Shown here one piece after another: positions 7,830-13,854 of a stretch of DNA of 13,875 bases. The notes below the pieces were generated by a model. The model saw nothing but the letters and a program-made list of their open reading frames with translations. It had not been told where the DNA came from and made no database searches. Source of the stretch: JAYRGC01 sp041908065 (GTDB lineage: Bacteria; Pseudomonadota; Alphaproteobacteria; UBA9219); assembly GCA_041908065.1 (NCBI GenBank), contig JAYRGC010000034.1:1-13875 (forward strand), written 5' to 3'. Every line of letters starts with the position of its first letter. Positions within the stretch are counted from its first letter, which is position 1. Both the position numbers and the translations under genes were made by a program.

Positions 7830-7903
7830 TGGAGGCACGGGCCGGAATCGAACCGGCATACGCGGATTTGCAGTCCGCTGCATAGCCATTCTGCCACCGC
7901 GCC
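7830..7903 (-). tRNA. tRNA-Cys (GCA)
   Basis: The minus strand folds as a full cloverleaf. The acceptor stem GGCGCGG pairs with CCGTGCC (one G-U). The anticodon stem GCGGA/TCCGC carries the loop CTGCAAA with anticodon GCA at 7871-7869. The T arm reads CCGGTTCGATTCCGG. The discriminator is U and CCA is encoded, ending at 7830. It lies 24 bp upstream of radA on the same strand, so the two may share a transcript. Confidence 0.96.
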
Positions 7904-7947
7904 TTTTATCCGGCCTTGGGCTTTTCCGCCCGCGAAGCCGAGGGCGC

Positions 7948-7977
7948 ACAGTAGGATTTTAAGGCGGCGGCGGTCAA
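7948..7977 (-). promoter_or_regulatory. Possible promoter of tRNA-Cys
   Basis: On the minus strand TTGACC (7977-7972) and TACTGT (7953-7948) are 18 bp apart, about 45 bp before the mature tRNA 5' end. The -35 is good (five of six) and the -10 is poor. Confidence 0.35.
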
Positions 7978-8011
7978 GGATAATCGGAAGGCGCAATCGT
8001 TCATAAAACTG

Positions 8012-8040
8012 TTCAGTCGCACGGGGTTATCTGGTATAAT
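8012..8040 (+). promoter_or_regulatory. Extended -10 promoter of the dksA operon
   Basis: TGGTATAAT at 8032-8040 is a consensus extended -10 element. TTCAGT at 8012-8017 is a weak -35 at 17-bp spacing, as is common when the -10 is extended. Transcription would begin near 8047, about 43 nt before the dksA ATG. No further strong promoter is seen before rlmH. Confidence 0.65.
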
Positions 8041-8089
8041 CGACCGACCGAGGCTGATTTACGGAAACCATAAGCGTAGCAGGCAAGTT

Positions 8090-8698
8090 ATGAAAAAAAC
8101 CAAGACTTCCGCGAAAGCCAAACCGGCCAAGGCGGCGAAGCCGGTGAAAAAAGCGGCGAAGGCCGCCAAACCGCTTAAGACGGCCAAGCCTGCAGCCAAA
8201 CCCGCGCCGAAGGCCAAGCCGGCGACGGCCAAGCCGGCTGCGACCAAGGCGGCCGCTCCGCCCAAGGTTTTCCCCATGCCCAAGGGCGGCCCCGGGTATC
8301 GCCCCTCGGAAAAAGAACCCTACATGAACTCGGTCATGCTGGAATACTTCCGGCAAAAGCTGATGGCGTGGAAGGCGGAGATAATCCGCGAGGCTGACGC
8401 GACGCTGCACGACTTGCAGGACGAGGGCGGATTGCAGGAGCCGGACATAGCCGATCGCGCCTCGGTCGAAACCGAAGTGGCGTTGGAGCTGCGGGCCAGA
8501 GATCGCCAACGCAAGCTGATCGGCAAAATCGACGAGGCCTTGGATCGCATCAGGAACGGCGAGTACGGCTATTGCGAGGAAACCGGCGACCCCATCGGCG
8601 TTAAGCGGCTGGACGCCCGCCCCGTGGCCACCTTGACCATCGAGGCGCAGGAACGCCACGAAAGAATGGAAAGAACCCAACGCGACGAAAGGGAATGA
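8090..8698 (+). CDS. dksA: DksA-family RNA polymerase-binding transcription factor with basic N-terminal tail
   Basis: 202 residues. DksA inserts its coiled coil into the secondary channel of RNA polymerase and, with ppGpp, tunes rRNA and amino-acid promoters. The core begins near residue 78 (YMNSVMLEYFRQKLMAW). The coiled-coil hairpin carries the acidic tip as DIADRASVETE, and the globular end reads YGYCEETGDPIGVKRLDARPVATL. Only C162 of the four zinc-finger cysteines remains, the pattern I associate with the main alphaproteobacterial DksA. Residues 1-59 are an extra tail made almost only of Lys, Ala and Pro, like histone H1. The tail is in frame, lies behind the promoter and is preceded by a weak AGCAGG, so I take it as translated. 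The gene heads a five-gene operon. Confidence 0.92.
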   Translation: MKKTKTSAKAKPAKAAKPVKKAAKAAKPLKTAKPAAKPAPKAKPATAKPAATKAAAPPKVFPMPKGGPGYRPSEKEPYMNSVMLEYFRQKLMAWKAEIIREADATLHDLQDEGGLQEPDIADRASVETEVALELRARDRQRKLIGKIDEALDRIRNGEYGYCEETGDPIGVKRLDARPVATLTIEAQERHERMERTQRDERE

Positions 8699-8701
8699 AA
8701 C

Positions 8702-9253
8702 ATGCTGAAGCGTTTCGTCAAGCTCGCGGCGGCGGCGGTTTTGGCCTCTTCCGCGTCCTTTCCGGCTCTGGCCTACGAGGGCGCAGCCCCGTCGCTGTCG
8801 GGAGTGGGCGAGATGCTGCTGCGTTCCCCTCACGTCGGAAACAGGGAAGCGGCTGAAGCCTGCGGCGTGGGGCGCGGCGAATTTATGGACGCTCTGGCGC
8901 AATCGCTGAAAAGCTCCGGCGTGACGGTCATCCGCGAAAGCGGGGCGAAGCCTCCGGTCATCGGCGTGGCGCGAATAGACGTGGTTCCCGAAATAGTGGT
9001 TTTAAGCAAGCGCGGGGTTGGCGATTGCACGTCGTGGATTTCCCTTTCGGCGCAGACCAACAACACCATCCGCATTCCTCCGGTCGAAGCTCCGCGCAGC
9101 GTGACGGTGGTCTATTGGAAAAAAGGAATTTTGGTGAGCAGCGGAGAAACCGCGCATTCACGCACCGTCTCCAACGAAATGGCCGGTCTGGGGCGCGACT
9201 TGGGCAACCAGCACCGCGTCGACCAGCCTCCGGCGTTGCCGGAGTTGCAGTGA
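8702..9253 (+). CDS. Secreted protein of unknown function in the dksA-nadD operon
   Basis: 183 residues; family not recognised. A clear signal peptide covers residues 1-24 (MLKRFVKLAAAAVLASS, cleavage after ALA), so the mature protein starts YEGAAP and should be periplasmic. Two cysteines (C54, C109) could form a disulfide. The middle, with a helix-like segment (EFMDALAQSLKSSGVTVI) followed by alternating beta-like strands (PVIGVARIDVV, DCTSWISLSAQ, SVTVVYWKKGILVSSG), suggests a small alpha/beta domain. The start ATG lies 3 nt after the dksA stop with AAGGGA as ribosome site. Its stop overlaps the nadD GTG. Its place in this operon is not explained by its neighbours' functions. Confidence 0.85.
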   Translation: MLKRFVKLAAAAVLASSASFPALAYEGAAPSLSGVGEMLLRSPHVGNREAAEACGVGRGEFMDALAQSLKSSGVTVIRESGAKPPVIGVARIDVVPEIVVLSKRGVGDCTSWISLSAQTNNTIRIPPVEAPRSVTVVYWKKGILVSSGETAHSRTVSNEMAGLGRDLGNQHRVDQPPALPELQ

Positions 9254-9882
9254 GAGAAAAACGCCTGCCCCGCAGCGGCGCGGCGATGGCCGGGGCGCGC
9301 ATAGGTTTGTTGGGGGGATCTTTCAATCCAGCGCATCGGGGGCATTTGGAAATCAGCCTTTACGCTATGAAACGGTTGCGGTTGGATATGGTGTGGTGGC
9401 TGGTCAGCCCGCAAAATCCGTTAAAGCCGCGCGAAGGAATGTCTCCCCTTGGGCAACGTCTGGCAGGCGCGCGCAAAATGTCGGAAAGGCACCCGCGCAT
9501 AATCGCCACCGACATAGAAGCCGAGCTGGGCACGGTCTATACCGTGGACACCTTGCATAAGCTGAAAAGCCGCTTTCCGGCGGTTCGCTTCGTATGGATG
9601 ATGGGCGCGGACAACATGGAGCAGATCGTAAAGTGGCGGCGATGGGCTGATATTTTCCGCGAAGTCCCCATAGCGGTGTTCCGTCGTCCCGGGCATTCCG
9701 CCGGACTTGGCATGGGCAAAGCCGCCGTCCGTTTCGCCAAGGCTTGGATGCGGCGCGGCGCGGCTTCGTCTCTGCCGCAGGCCGAGCCTCCGGCTTGGAT
9801 GGTGTTGGAAAACCGCCTAGAACCGCTGTCGTCGTCGCGGATACGGGCGGAGGATGCGAAAAAACGACGTGTTCAATATTAA
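9250..9882 (+). CDS. nadD: Nicotinate-mononucleotide adenylyltransferase
   Basis: 210 residues. It transfers AMP from ATP to nicotinate mononucleotide to form deamido-NAD, a step of NAD synthesis in the cytoplasm. Motifs: the nucleotidyltransferase signature GGSFNPAHRGH with the HxGH at residues 29-32, WWLVSPQNPLK, the ribose/phosphate loop WMMGADN, and the C-terminal SSSRIR at 194-199. I chose GTG at 9250 because it overlaps the previous stop as GTGA and has GGAG 5 nt before it; ATG at 9286 (198 residues) is the alternative and both give a normal length. rsfS follows after 27 bp. Confidence 0.95.
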   Translation: MREKRLPRSGAAMAGARIGLLGGSFNPAHRGHLEISLYAMKRLRLDMVWWLVSPQNPLKPREGMSPLGQRLAGARKMSERHPRIIATDIEAELGTVYTVDTLHKLKSRFPAVRFVWMMGADNMEQIVKWRRWADIFREVPIAVFRRPGHSAGLGMGKAAVRFAKAWMRRGAASSLPQAEPPAWMVLENRLEPLSSSRIRAEDAKKRRVQY

Positions 9883-9909
9883 AACTGATCGGAAAGGAAA
9901 ACTTGCGTC

Positions 9910-10455
9910 ATGGCTGCGATAAAGAAACAACCCGCTAAAAAGAAAAGCTCGGCGAAGGTCGTCAAGCCCGCCGCCAAGGCGGCGAAAACGGCCAAGCCAT
10001 TGGACGCGGTGAGCGTTCTCAAGGCGGCTATACTGAAGGTGTTGGACGACAGGCAGGCCGCCGATGTCGTCGCGGTGGATCTGCGTGGGAAAAGCTGCAT
10101 GGCCGATTGGGCGATTATCGCCTCCGGACGCTCCAGCCGCCACGTCGCGGCGATGGCCGAATGCTTGGCCGAGGAGCTGAAGGCGATCTCGCCCTGCCGG
10201 ATAGCCACCGAGGGCTTGCCGCAGGGCGATTGGGCGTTGGTGGACATGGGCGACGTGATCGTTCATCTCTTCCGCCCCGAAGTCAGGCTTTATTACGACT
10301 TGGAAAGCATGTGGAAATCCCGCCCGAGCGACGCTCCGGCTACTGCGGCGAAGGCCAAGGCTTCGTCCAAGAAAACCGCAGCGAAAAAACCGGCGATTAA
10401 AAAGGCTCCGGCCAAAAAGGCGGCGACTCCGAAAAAGACGGCTCGCCGCAAATGA
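9910..10455 (+). CDS. rsfS: Ribosomal silencing factor RsfS with basic N- and C-terminal tails
   Basis: 181 residues. RsfS (Iojap/DUF143) binds ribosomal protein L14 and blocks joining of the 50S and 30S subunits during starvation. The core, about residues 31-135, shows the family pattern: LDDRQAADVVAVDLRGKS, DWAIIASGRSSRHVAAMA, GDWALVDMGDVIVHLF and RPEVRLYYDLESMW. Unusually, residues 1-30 and 136-181 are Lys/Ala/Pro/Thr-rich, strongly basic and low in complexity, ending PKKTARRK. The start ATG has GGAAAGGA about 11 nt upstream. The stop overlaps the rlmH start as ATGA. The nadD-rsfS-rlmH order is widely conserved in alphaproteobacteria. Confidence 0.95.
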   Translation: MAAIKKQPAKKKSSAKVVKPAAKAAKTAKPLDAVSVLKAAILKVLDDRQAADVVAVDLRGKSCMADWAIIASGRSSRHVAAMAECLAEELKAISPCRIATEGLPQGDWALVDMGDVIVHLFRPEVRLYYDLESMWKSRPSDAPATAAKAKASSKKTAAKKPAIKKAPAKKAATPKKTARRK

Positions 10456-10886
10456 AGATGCAGGTTCTGGCCGTAGGCAAACTCAAGGGTGCCTATAGGG
10501 AACTGTGCGACGAATACGCCGGACGGCTTGGCAACGCGCTGGCCGTCCGCGAGATTCCGGCTTCGACGACGGAGGCCGAAGGAACGGCAATCGCCTCAGC
10601 CATCCCTGACGGAGCGTGGGCAGTGGCCTTGGACGAACGCGGCGAGGATCTCTCCAGCCGCGAGTTGGCCGCCAAGATCGCCAAATGGCAGGAATCCCGC
10701 GCCAAAGGCATCGTCTTCGTGGTGGGCGGGGCGGGCGGATTGTCGGAGAAGATCAAATCCCGCGCCGATTTCACGCTGGGTCTGGGGCGCAAAACGTGGC
10801 CGCACCGCCTAGCAAGAGTGATGCTGATCGAGCAAATCTACCGCGCCATCCAGATAACCGCCGGACACCCTTATCATCACGAATAG
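10452..10886 (+). CDS. rlmH: 23S rRNA (pseudouridine-1915-N3)-methyltransferase
   Basis: 144 residues. A SPOUT (alpha/beta knot) enzyme that uses S-adenosylmethionine to methylate pseudouridine 1915 in helix 69 of assembled 70S ribosomes. The N-terminus MKMQVLAVGKLKGAYRELC, the SAM-binding loop FVVGGAGGLSEKI, and the trefoil-knot end TWPHRLARVMLIEQIYRA with terminal GHPYHH are all typical. Slightly shorter than the E. coli enzyme. It is the last gene of the operon; its product yields S-adenosylhomocysteine, the substrate of the neighbouring convergent ahcY, though that pairing may be chance. Confidence 0.95.
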   Translation: MKMQVLAVGKLKGAYRELCDEYAGRLGNALAVREIPASTTEAEGTAIASAIPDGAWAVALDERGEDLSSRELAAKIAKWQESRAKGIVFVVGGAGGLSEKIKSRADFTLGLGRKTWPHRLARVMLIEQIYRAIQITAGHPYHHE

Positions 10887-11034
10887 CGACGAAGGCGGGT
10901 GGCGAGCAAAGCAGGGTACTCCCCTTGTTCGAACTAAAAAATAGCCCGATTGCAAAACCACGCGCATGAAGGCGACAGGAATGCTGTTTACGCACAATAG
11001 CAGCAACAGGCACCGTTTTTCGAAGTCTATGGCA
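10887..11034. other. Gene-free stretch between rlmH and the REPIN-like element
   Basis: With the palindrome that follows, this forms a 331-bp gap between convergent rlmH and ahcY. I see no credible gene, RNA or T-run terminator. Short frames here have no ribosome sites and run into the palindrome. An AT-rich patch (ACTAAAAAATAG near 10935) is the only local feature. Confidence 0.5.
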
Positions 11035-11177
11035 AAATAGAGCTGTCATTGCGAGCCGCCACTTGGCGGCGAAGCAATCCAGAGCCGTTGCTCCATGGCT
11101 CTGGATTGCTTCGCCGCCCGACAGCGTTGAACGCTGTCCAAACCAAAGGGTGGCGGCTCGCAATGACAGCTCTATTT
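11035..11177. repeat. REPIN/MITE-like nested palindrome
   Basis: A 143-bp element with perfect 28-bp terminal inverted repeats (11035-11062 and 11150-11177). Inside is a second perfect hairpin with 22-bp arms (11065-11086 and 11097-11118, 10-nt loop), then a third with 9-bp arms (11120-11128 and 11130-11138). Each half carries the words TCATTGCGAGCC and GCGAAGCAATCC, a REP-type motif spread between genes in many bacteria. The halves differ: the left has TT between its GCCGCCAC and GGCGGC, the right has about 31 nt there, forming the third hairpin. It lies between two convergent 3' ends, the usual place for REP elements. No clear target-site duplication is seen and no transposase is present. 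Confidence 0.85.
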
Positions 11178-11217
11178 GAAAGGCAATACCACCCGTTTTC
11201 AGAAAGAGTCGATAAAA

Positions 11218-12543
11218 TCAATACCGGTAATGATCGGGCTTGTACGGTCCCTCGGTATCAAGTCCCATGTATTCCGCCTGCTTGGCCGTCAACTTGGTCA
11301 GGGCGACACCGATCTTGCCTAAATGCAGCCGCGCCACTTTCTCGTCCAGACGCTTGGGCAAGGTATAAACGCGGTGCTCATAACGCCCGGGGTTCTGCCA
11401 CAACTCGATCTGCGCCAACGTCTGGTTAGTAAACGACGCGCTCATCACAAAACTGGGATGTCCTGTGCCGCAGCCGAGGTTAACCAGCCGCCCCTTGGCC
11501 AAAACGATCAAGCGTTTGCCGTCGGGGAACACCACCTCGTCCACCTGCGGCTTCACCTCTTCCCACTTGTAATTGCGTAGAGCCTCTATCTGGATCTCGG
11601 AATCGAAATGCCCGATGTTGCAAACAATGGAACGATCCTTCATCACGCGCATATGATCCAGCGTTATCACGTCCACATTGCCGGTTGCTGTGACGAAAAT
11701 ATCGCCCTGCGGCGCGGCGTCCTCCATCGTCACGACCTGATAGCCTTCCATCGCCGCCTGCAGCGCGTTGATGGGATCTATTTCCGTCACCAGCACTCGC
11801 GCCCCCGCACTGCGAAGGCTGGCTGCCGAGCCTTTGCCCACGTCGCCGTATCCGCACACAACGGCGACCTTGCCCGCCATCATCACGTCGGTGGCGCGGC
11901 GGATGCCGTCGACCAAGCTCTCGCGGCAACCGTAAAGATTATCGAACTTTGATTTGGTCACGCTGTCGTTGACGTTGATGGCCGGAATCTTCAACGTTCC
12001 CGCCTTCATCATGTCGTACAAGCGATGCACTCCGGTGGTGGTCTCCTCCGACACCCCGCGCACATCCGCCAGCATCTGAGGATATTTCTCGTGCATCAAG
12101 CGGGTCATGTCGCCGCCGTCGTCGAGCAGCATGTTCGGTTTCCAGCCGCCCGGGCCGGTTATGGTCTGCTCCACGCACCACCAGTATTCGTCCTCGGTCA
12201 AGCCCTTCCACGCGAACACCGGAACCCCCGTCGCGGCGATGGCGGCGGCGGCGTGGTCTTGGGTCGAAAATATGTTGCACGACGACCAGCGCACCGACGC
12301 GCCCAAGGCGGTTAGGGTTTCAATCAATACGGCGGTCTGGATGGTCATGTGCAGACAGCCGGTGATGCGCGCGCCCTTGAGCGGTTGCGACTTGCCGTAT
12401 TCCTCGCGCAAGGCCATCAGCCCGGGCATCTCGGTCTCGGCAATGTTGATTTCCTTGCGCCCCCAAGCGGCAAGGCCGATGTCCTTCACCTTGAAATCCG
12501 ACGCGGAACCGGACGAGCTGGGGGAAACGCTAAGATTTGACAT
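11218..12543 (-). CDS. ahcY: Adenosylhomocysteinase
   Basis: 441 residues. Hydrolyses S-adenosylhomocysteine to adenosine and homocysteine, clearing the inhibitor made by methyltransferases. NAD is the bound cofactor; the enzyme is a cytoplasmic tetramer. Motifs: substrate domain with SSCNIFSTQDHAAAAIA and INVNDSVTKSKFDNLYGCRES, the NAD-binding loop VVCGYGDVGKGSAASLR, TATGNVDVIT, GHFDSEIQ, and the classic C-terminus KPDHYRY. Start ATG at 12543 gives MSNLSVSP, with GAGG 9 nt upstream; a TTG five codons earlier is a weaker choice. It has no clear promoter in the 62 bp between its start and the terminator hairpin upstream. Confidence 0.97.
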   Translation of the reverse strand: MSNLSVSPSSSGSASDFKVKDIGLAAWGRKEINIAETEMPGLMALREEYGKSQPLKGARITGCLHMTIQTAVLIETLTALGASVRWSSCNIFSTQDHAAAAIAATGVPVFAWKGLTEDEYWWCVEQTITGPGGWKPNMLLDDGGDMTRLMHEKYPQMLADVRGVSEETTTGVHRLYDMMKAGTLKIPAINVNDSVTKSKFDNLYGCRESLVDGIRRATDVMMAGKVAVVCGYGDVGKGSAASLRSAGARVLVTEIDPINALQAAMEGYQVVTMEDAAPQGDIFVTATGNVDVITLDHMRVMKDRSIVCNIGHFDSEIQIEALRNYKWEEVKPQVDEVVFPDGKRLIVLAKGRLVNLGCGTGHPSFVMSASFTNQTLAQIELWQNPGRYEHRVYTLPKRLDEKVARLHLGKIGVALTKLTAKQAEYMGLDTEGPYKPDHYRY

Positions 12544-12605
12544 TGATTGAAGCCTCAAGGCAGGAGAAATCGGAAAATCACCGCCGCAAGGCTATCAGGG
12601 AAGAA

Positions 12606-12640
12606 AAACGCCGTCCATTACAATTCGATGGACGGCGTTT
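12606..12640 (-). terminator. Intrinsic terminator after the transglycosylase-like gene
   Basis: A perfect 13-bp stem (AAACGCCGTCCAT at 12606-12618 and its complement at 12628-12640) with a 9-nt loop. On the minus strand it is followed by TTTTTCTT, and it lies 62 bp after the stop at 12703, so it terminates that gene. It also lies 62 bp upstream of ahcY. Confidence 0.8.
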
Positions 12641-12702
12641 AGCCGCATTCACACGTTTTGAAAAAGAGCCAAGTATTTATTTCGTTGATTTTTACCGGTG
12701 AT

Positions 12703-13581
12703 TTAGGCCGGCGAGGGGCCAGCGCGATTCTGGCTTGGCAATCCCGCCGTTGGCTCGCCTGCCTTCGGGGATAATTGCACGATTATTTCCTGCGCTGTAT
12801 TATATAACTGCTTATACGTTTTTCTCGCGCTTGCTAAAAATCTATTATCACTGGCTTTAGTGCTTTTTAATATCCCCTCCACATTGTTTTGACCCAACAA
12901 GATCGCCGTAGTCGGAGGAACTTTAGGATTGGCATCAAGTATATATAGGTGGGCAAGAGCGGCCTGCACCTCAGCGGTTAAAAAAATATCGTTGTAGTAT
13001 ATTATCGCGGATTTTGCGCGTGTTTTTAACCCGTTATATGATTGGTTGGCGTTCGCATTCGGCGGATAAGCGTCGATTAATTCTTTAAATCTTGCCCCAA
13101 CAATTTTGGCTGCCTTATCGCCTCTGGTTTGCCTGACGCGAGCGACAACGCGATCATGATGCTTTCCAACCAGATCAAGCACTGTTATGGGCATGAACTG
13201 AACCAAACCGAGTGCTCCGCTGCCGTTTGAATTCGGCTGCATGAAGATCTTTTGGTTTATTACGCCGCCATGCTCCACCAATACGACGGCGAGTATAGCT
13301 GCAGGATCCACACCGAAGTGACCAGCGGAATCGACAATTGTGGACACGACTATGTCTGCCCCATCGCCGATGACGGGATTGTCGTATCCTTTCACAGATT
13401 TTGGCTTGCAGTTCTTAGCGTAAGTCGAATGTGCTCCATTATTGCCGCAACCCTTGTTGTCTGCGGAAAAAACAGGAGCCGGCGCGGCCGCAATAGCAAC
13501 CGCGCATACAATTCCAGTAACTATTTTTGCGACAGAATTAAATTGGTCTTTTAGTGTAGATTTAATATCGGCTTCTTTCAA
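12703..13581 (-). CDS. Exported lytic-transglycosylase-like protein
   Basis: 292 residues. The start is TTG at 13581, preceded by AAGGGGG 4 nt away; no in-frame ATG fits. A hydrophobic signal segment at residues 17-38 (KIVTGIVCAVAIAAAP) with cleavage near 39-40 predicts a periplasmic protein. Residues 88-131 resemble the SLT lysozyme-like fold: FGVDPAAILAVVLVEHGG, with E103 in the place of the catalytic Glu, then SGALGLVQFMP at 121-131, like the family's SGAxGLMQxMP. The likely role is cutting the peptidoglycan glycan strand. A Cys pair (C45, C58) precedes the domain; the C-terminal 130 residues match nothing I know and end in a Pro/Ser tail. Base use is AT-richer than the neighbours (26 of 60 bases G or C at 13021-13080). 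It is a single-gene unit with its own promoter and terminator. Confidence 0.75.
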   Translation of the reverse strand: MKEADIKSTLKDQFNSVAKIVTGIVCAVAIAAAPAPVFSADNKGCGNNGAHSTYAKNCKPKSVKGYDNPVIGDGADIVVSTIVDSAGHFGVDPAAILAVVLVEHGGVINQKIFMQPNSNGSGALGLVQFMPITVLDLVGKHHDRVVARVRQTRGDKAAKIVGARFKELIDAYPPNANANQSYNGLKTRAKSAIIYYNDIFLTAEVQAALAHLYILDANPKVPPTTAILLGQNNVEGILKSTKASDNRFLASARKTYKQLYNTAQEIIVQLSPKAGEPTAGLPSQNRAGPSPA

Positions 13582-13585
13582 TACG

Positions 13586-13592
13586 CCCCCTT
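13586..13592 (-). promoter_or_regulatory. Shine-Dalgarno AAGGGGG deciding a TTG start
   Basis: On the minus strand AAGGGGG ends 4 nt before TTG at 13581. It is the main reason to accept a TTG start for the transglycosylase-like gene. Confidence 0.65.
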
Positions 13593-13639
13593 AGATGCAG
13601 GTGATTACATCATATCATCGTTTCTACAGCAGCTACAGA

Positions 13640-13668
13640 AGTATACCTAAATAAGGCAATTTATTCAA
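13640..13668 (-). promoter_or_regulatory. Sigma70-type promoter of the transglycosylase-like gene
   Basis: On the minus strand TTGAAT (13668-13663) and TATACT (13645-13640) are exactly 17 bp apart. Transcription would start near 13633, leaving a leader of about 52 nt before the TTG start. Confidence 0.7.
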
Positions 13669-13797
13669 GTTTTTTGGTAAGTTTTTTACTTTCATGCCCT
13701 GACTCCGGTGGATATGAAAATACGGCTTTTACGCAAAAGGGGGCGGTTGGCTGCAAAATTATCCACTGTTTTGGGCAAGAGCCATAGCAGACGTAAA

Positions 13798-13830
13798 AAC
13801 GCCGTCCATCGGGTTGTGATGGACGGCGTT
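13798..13830 (-). terminator. Intrinsic terminator of the gene at the right edge
   Basis: A perfect 13-bp stem (AACGCCGTCCATC at 13798-13810, complement at 13818-13830) with a 7-nt loop, followed on the minus strand by TTTTTACG counting the last stem bases. It shares 12 stem bases with the terminator at 12606 but has a different loop. It should end transcription of a minus-strand gene beyond the right edge. Confidence 0.75.
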
Positions 13831-13854
13831 AAAGGCTTTCGTATCCGGCAGCTA

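Noticed and set aside
10771..11429. Several short open frames in and around the rlmH-ahcY gap
   Set aside because: Their sequences (for example LDCFAAKWRLAMT) are typical translations of the REP-type palindrome; no ribosome sites.
13759..13767. DnaA-box-like TTATCCACT
   Set aside because: A single near-match with no other boxes or AT-rich unwinding region; no evidence for an origin.
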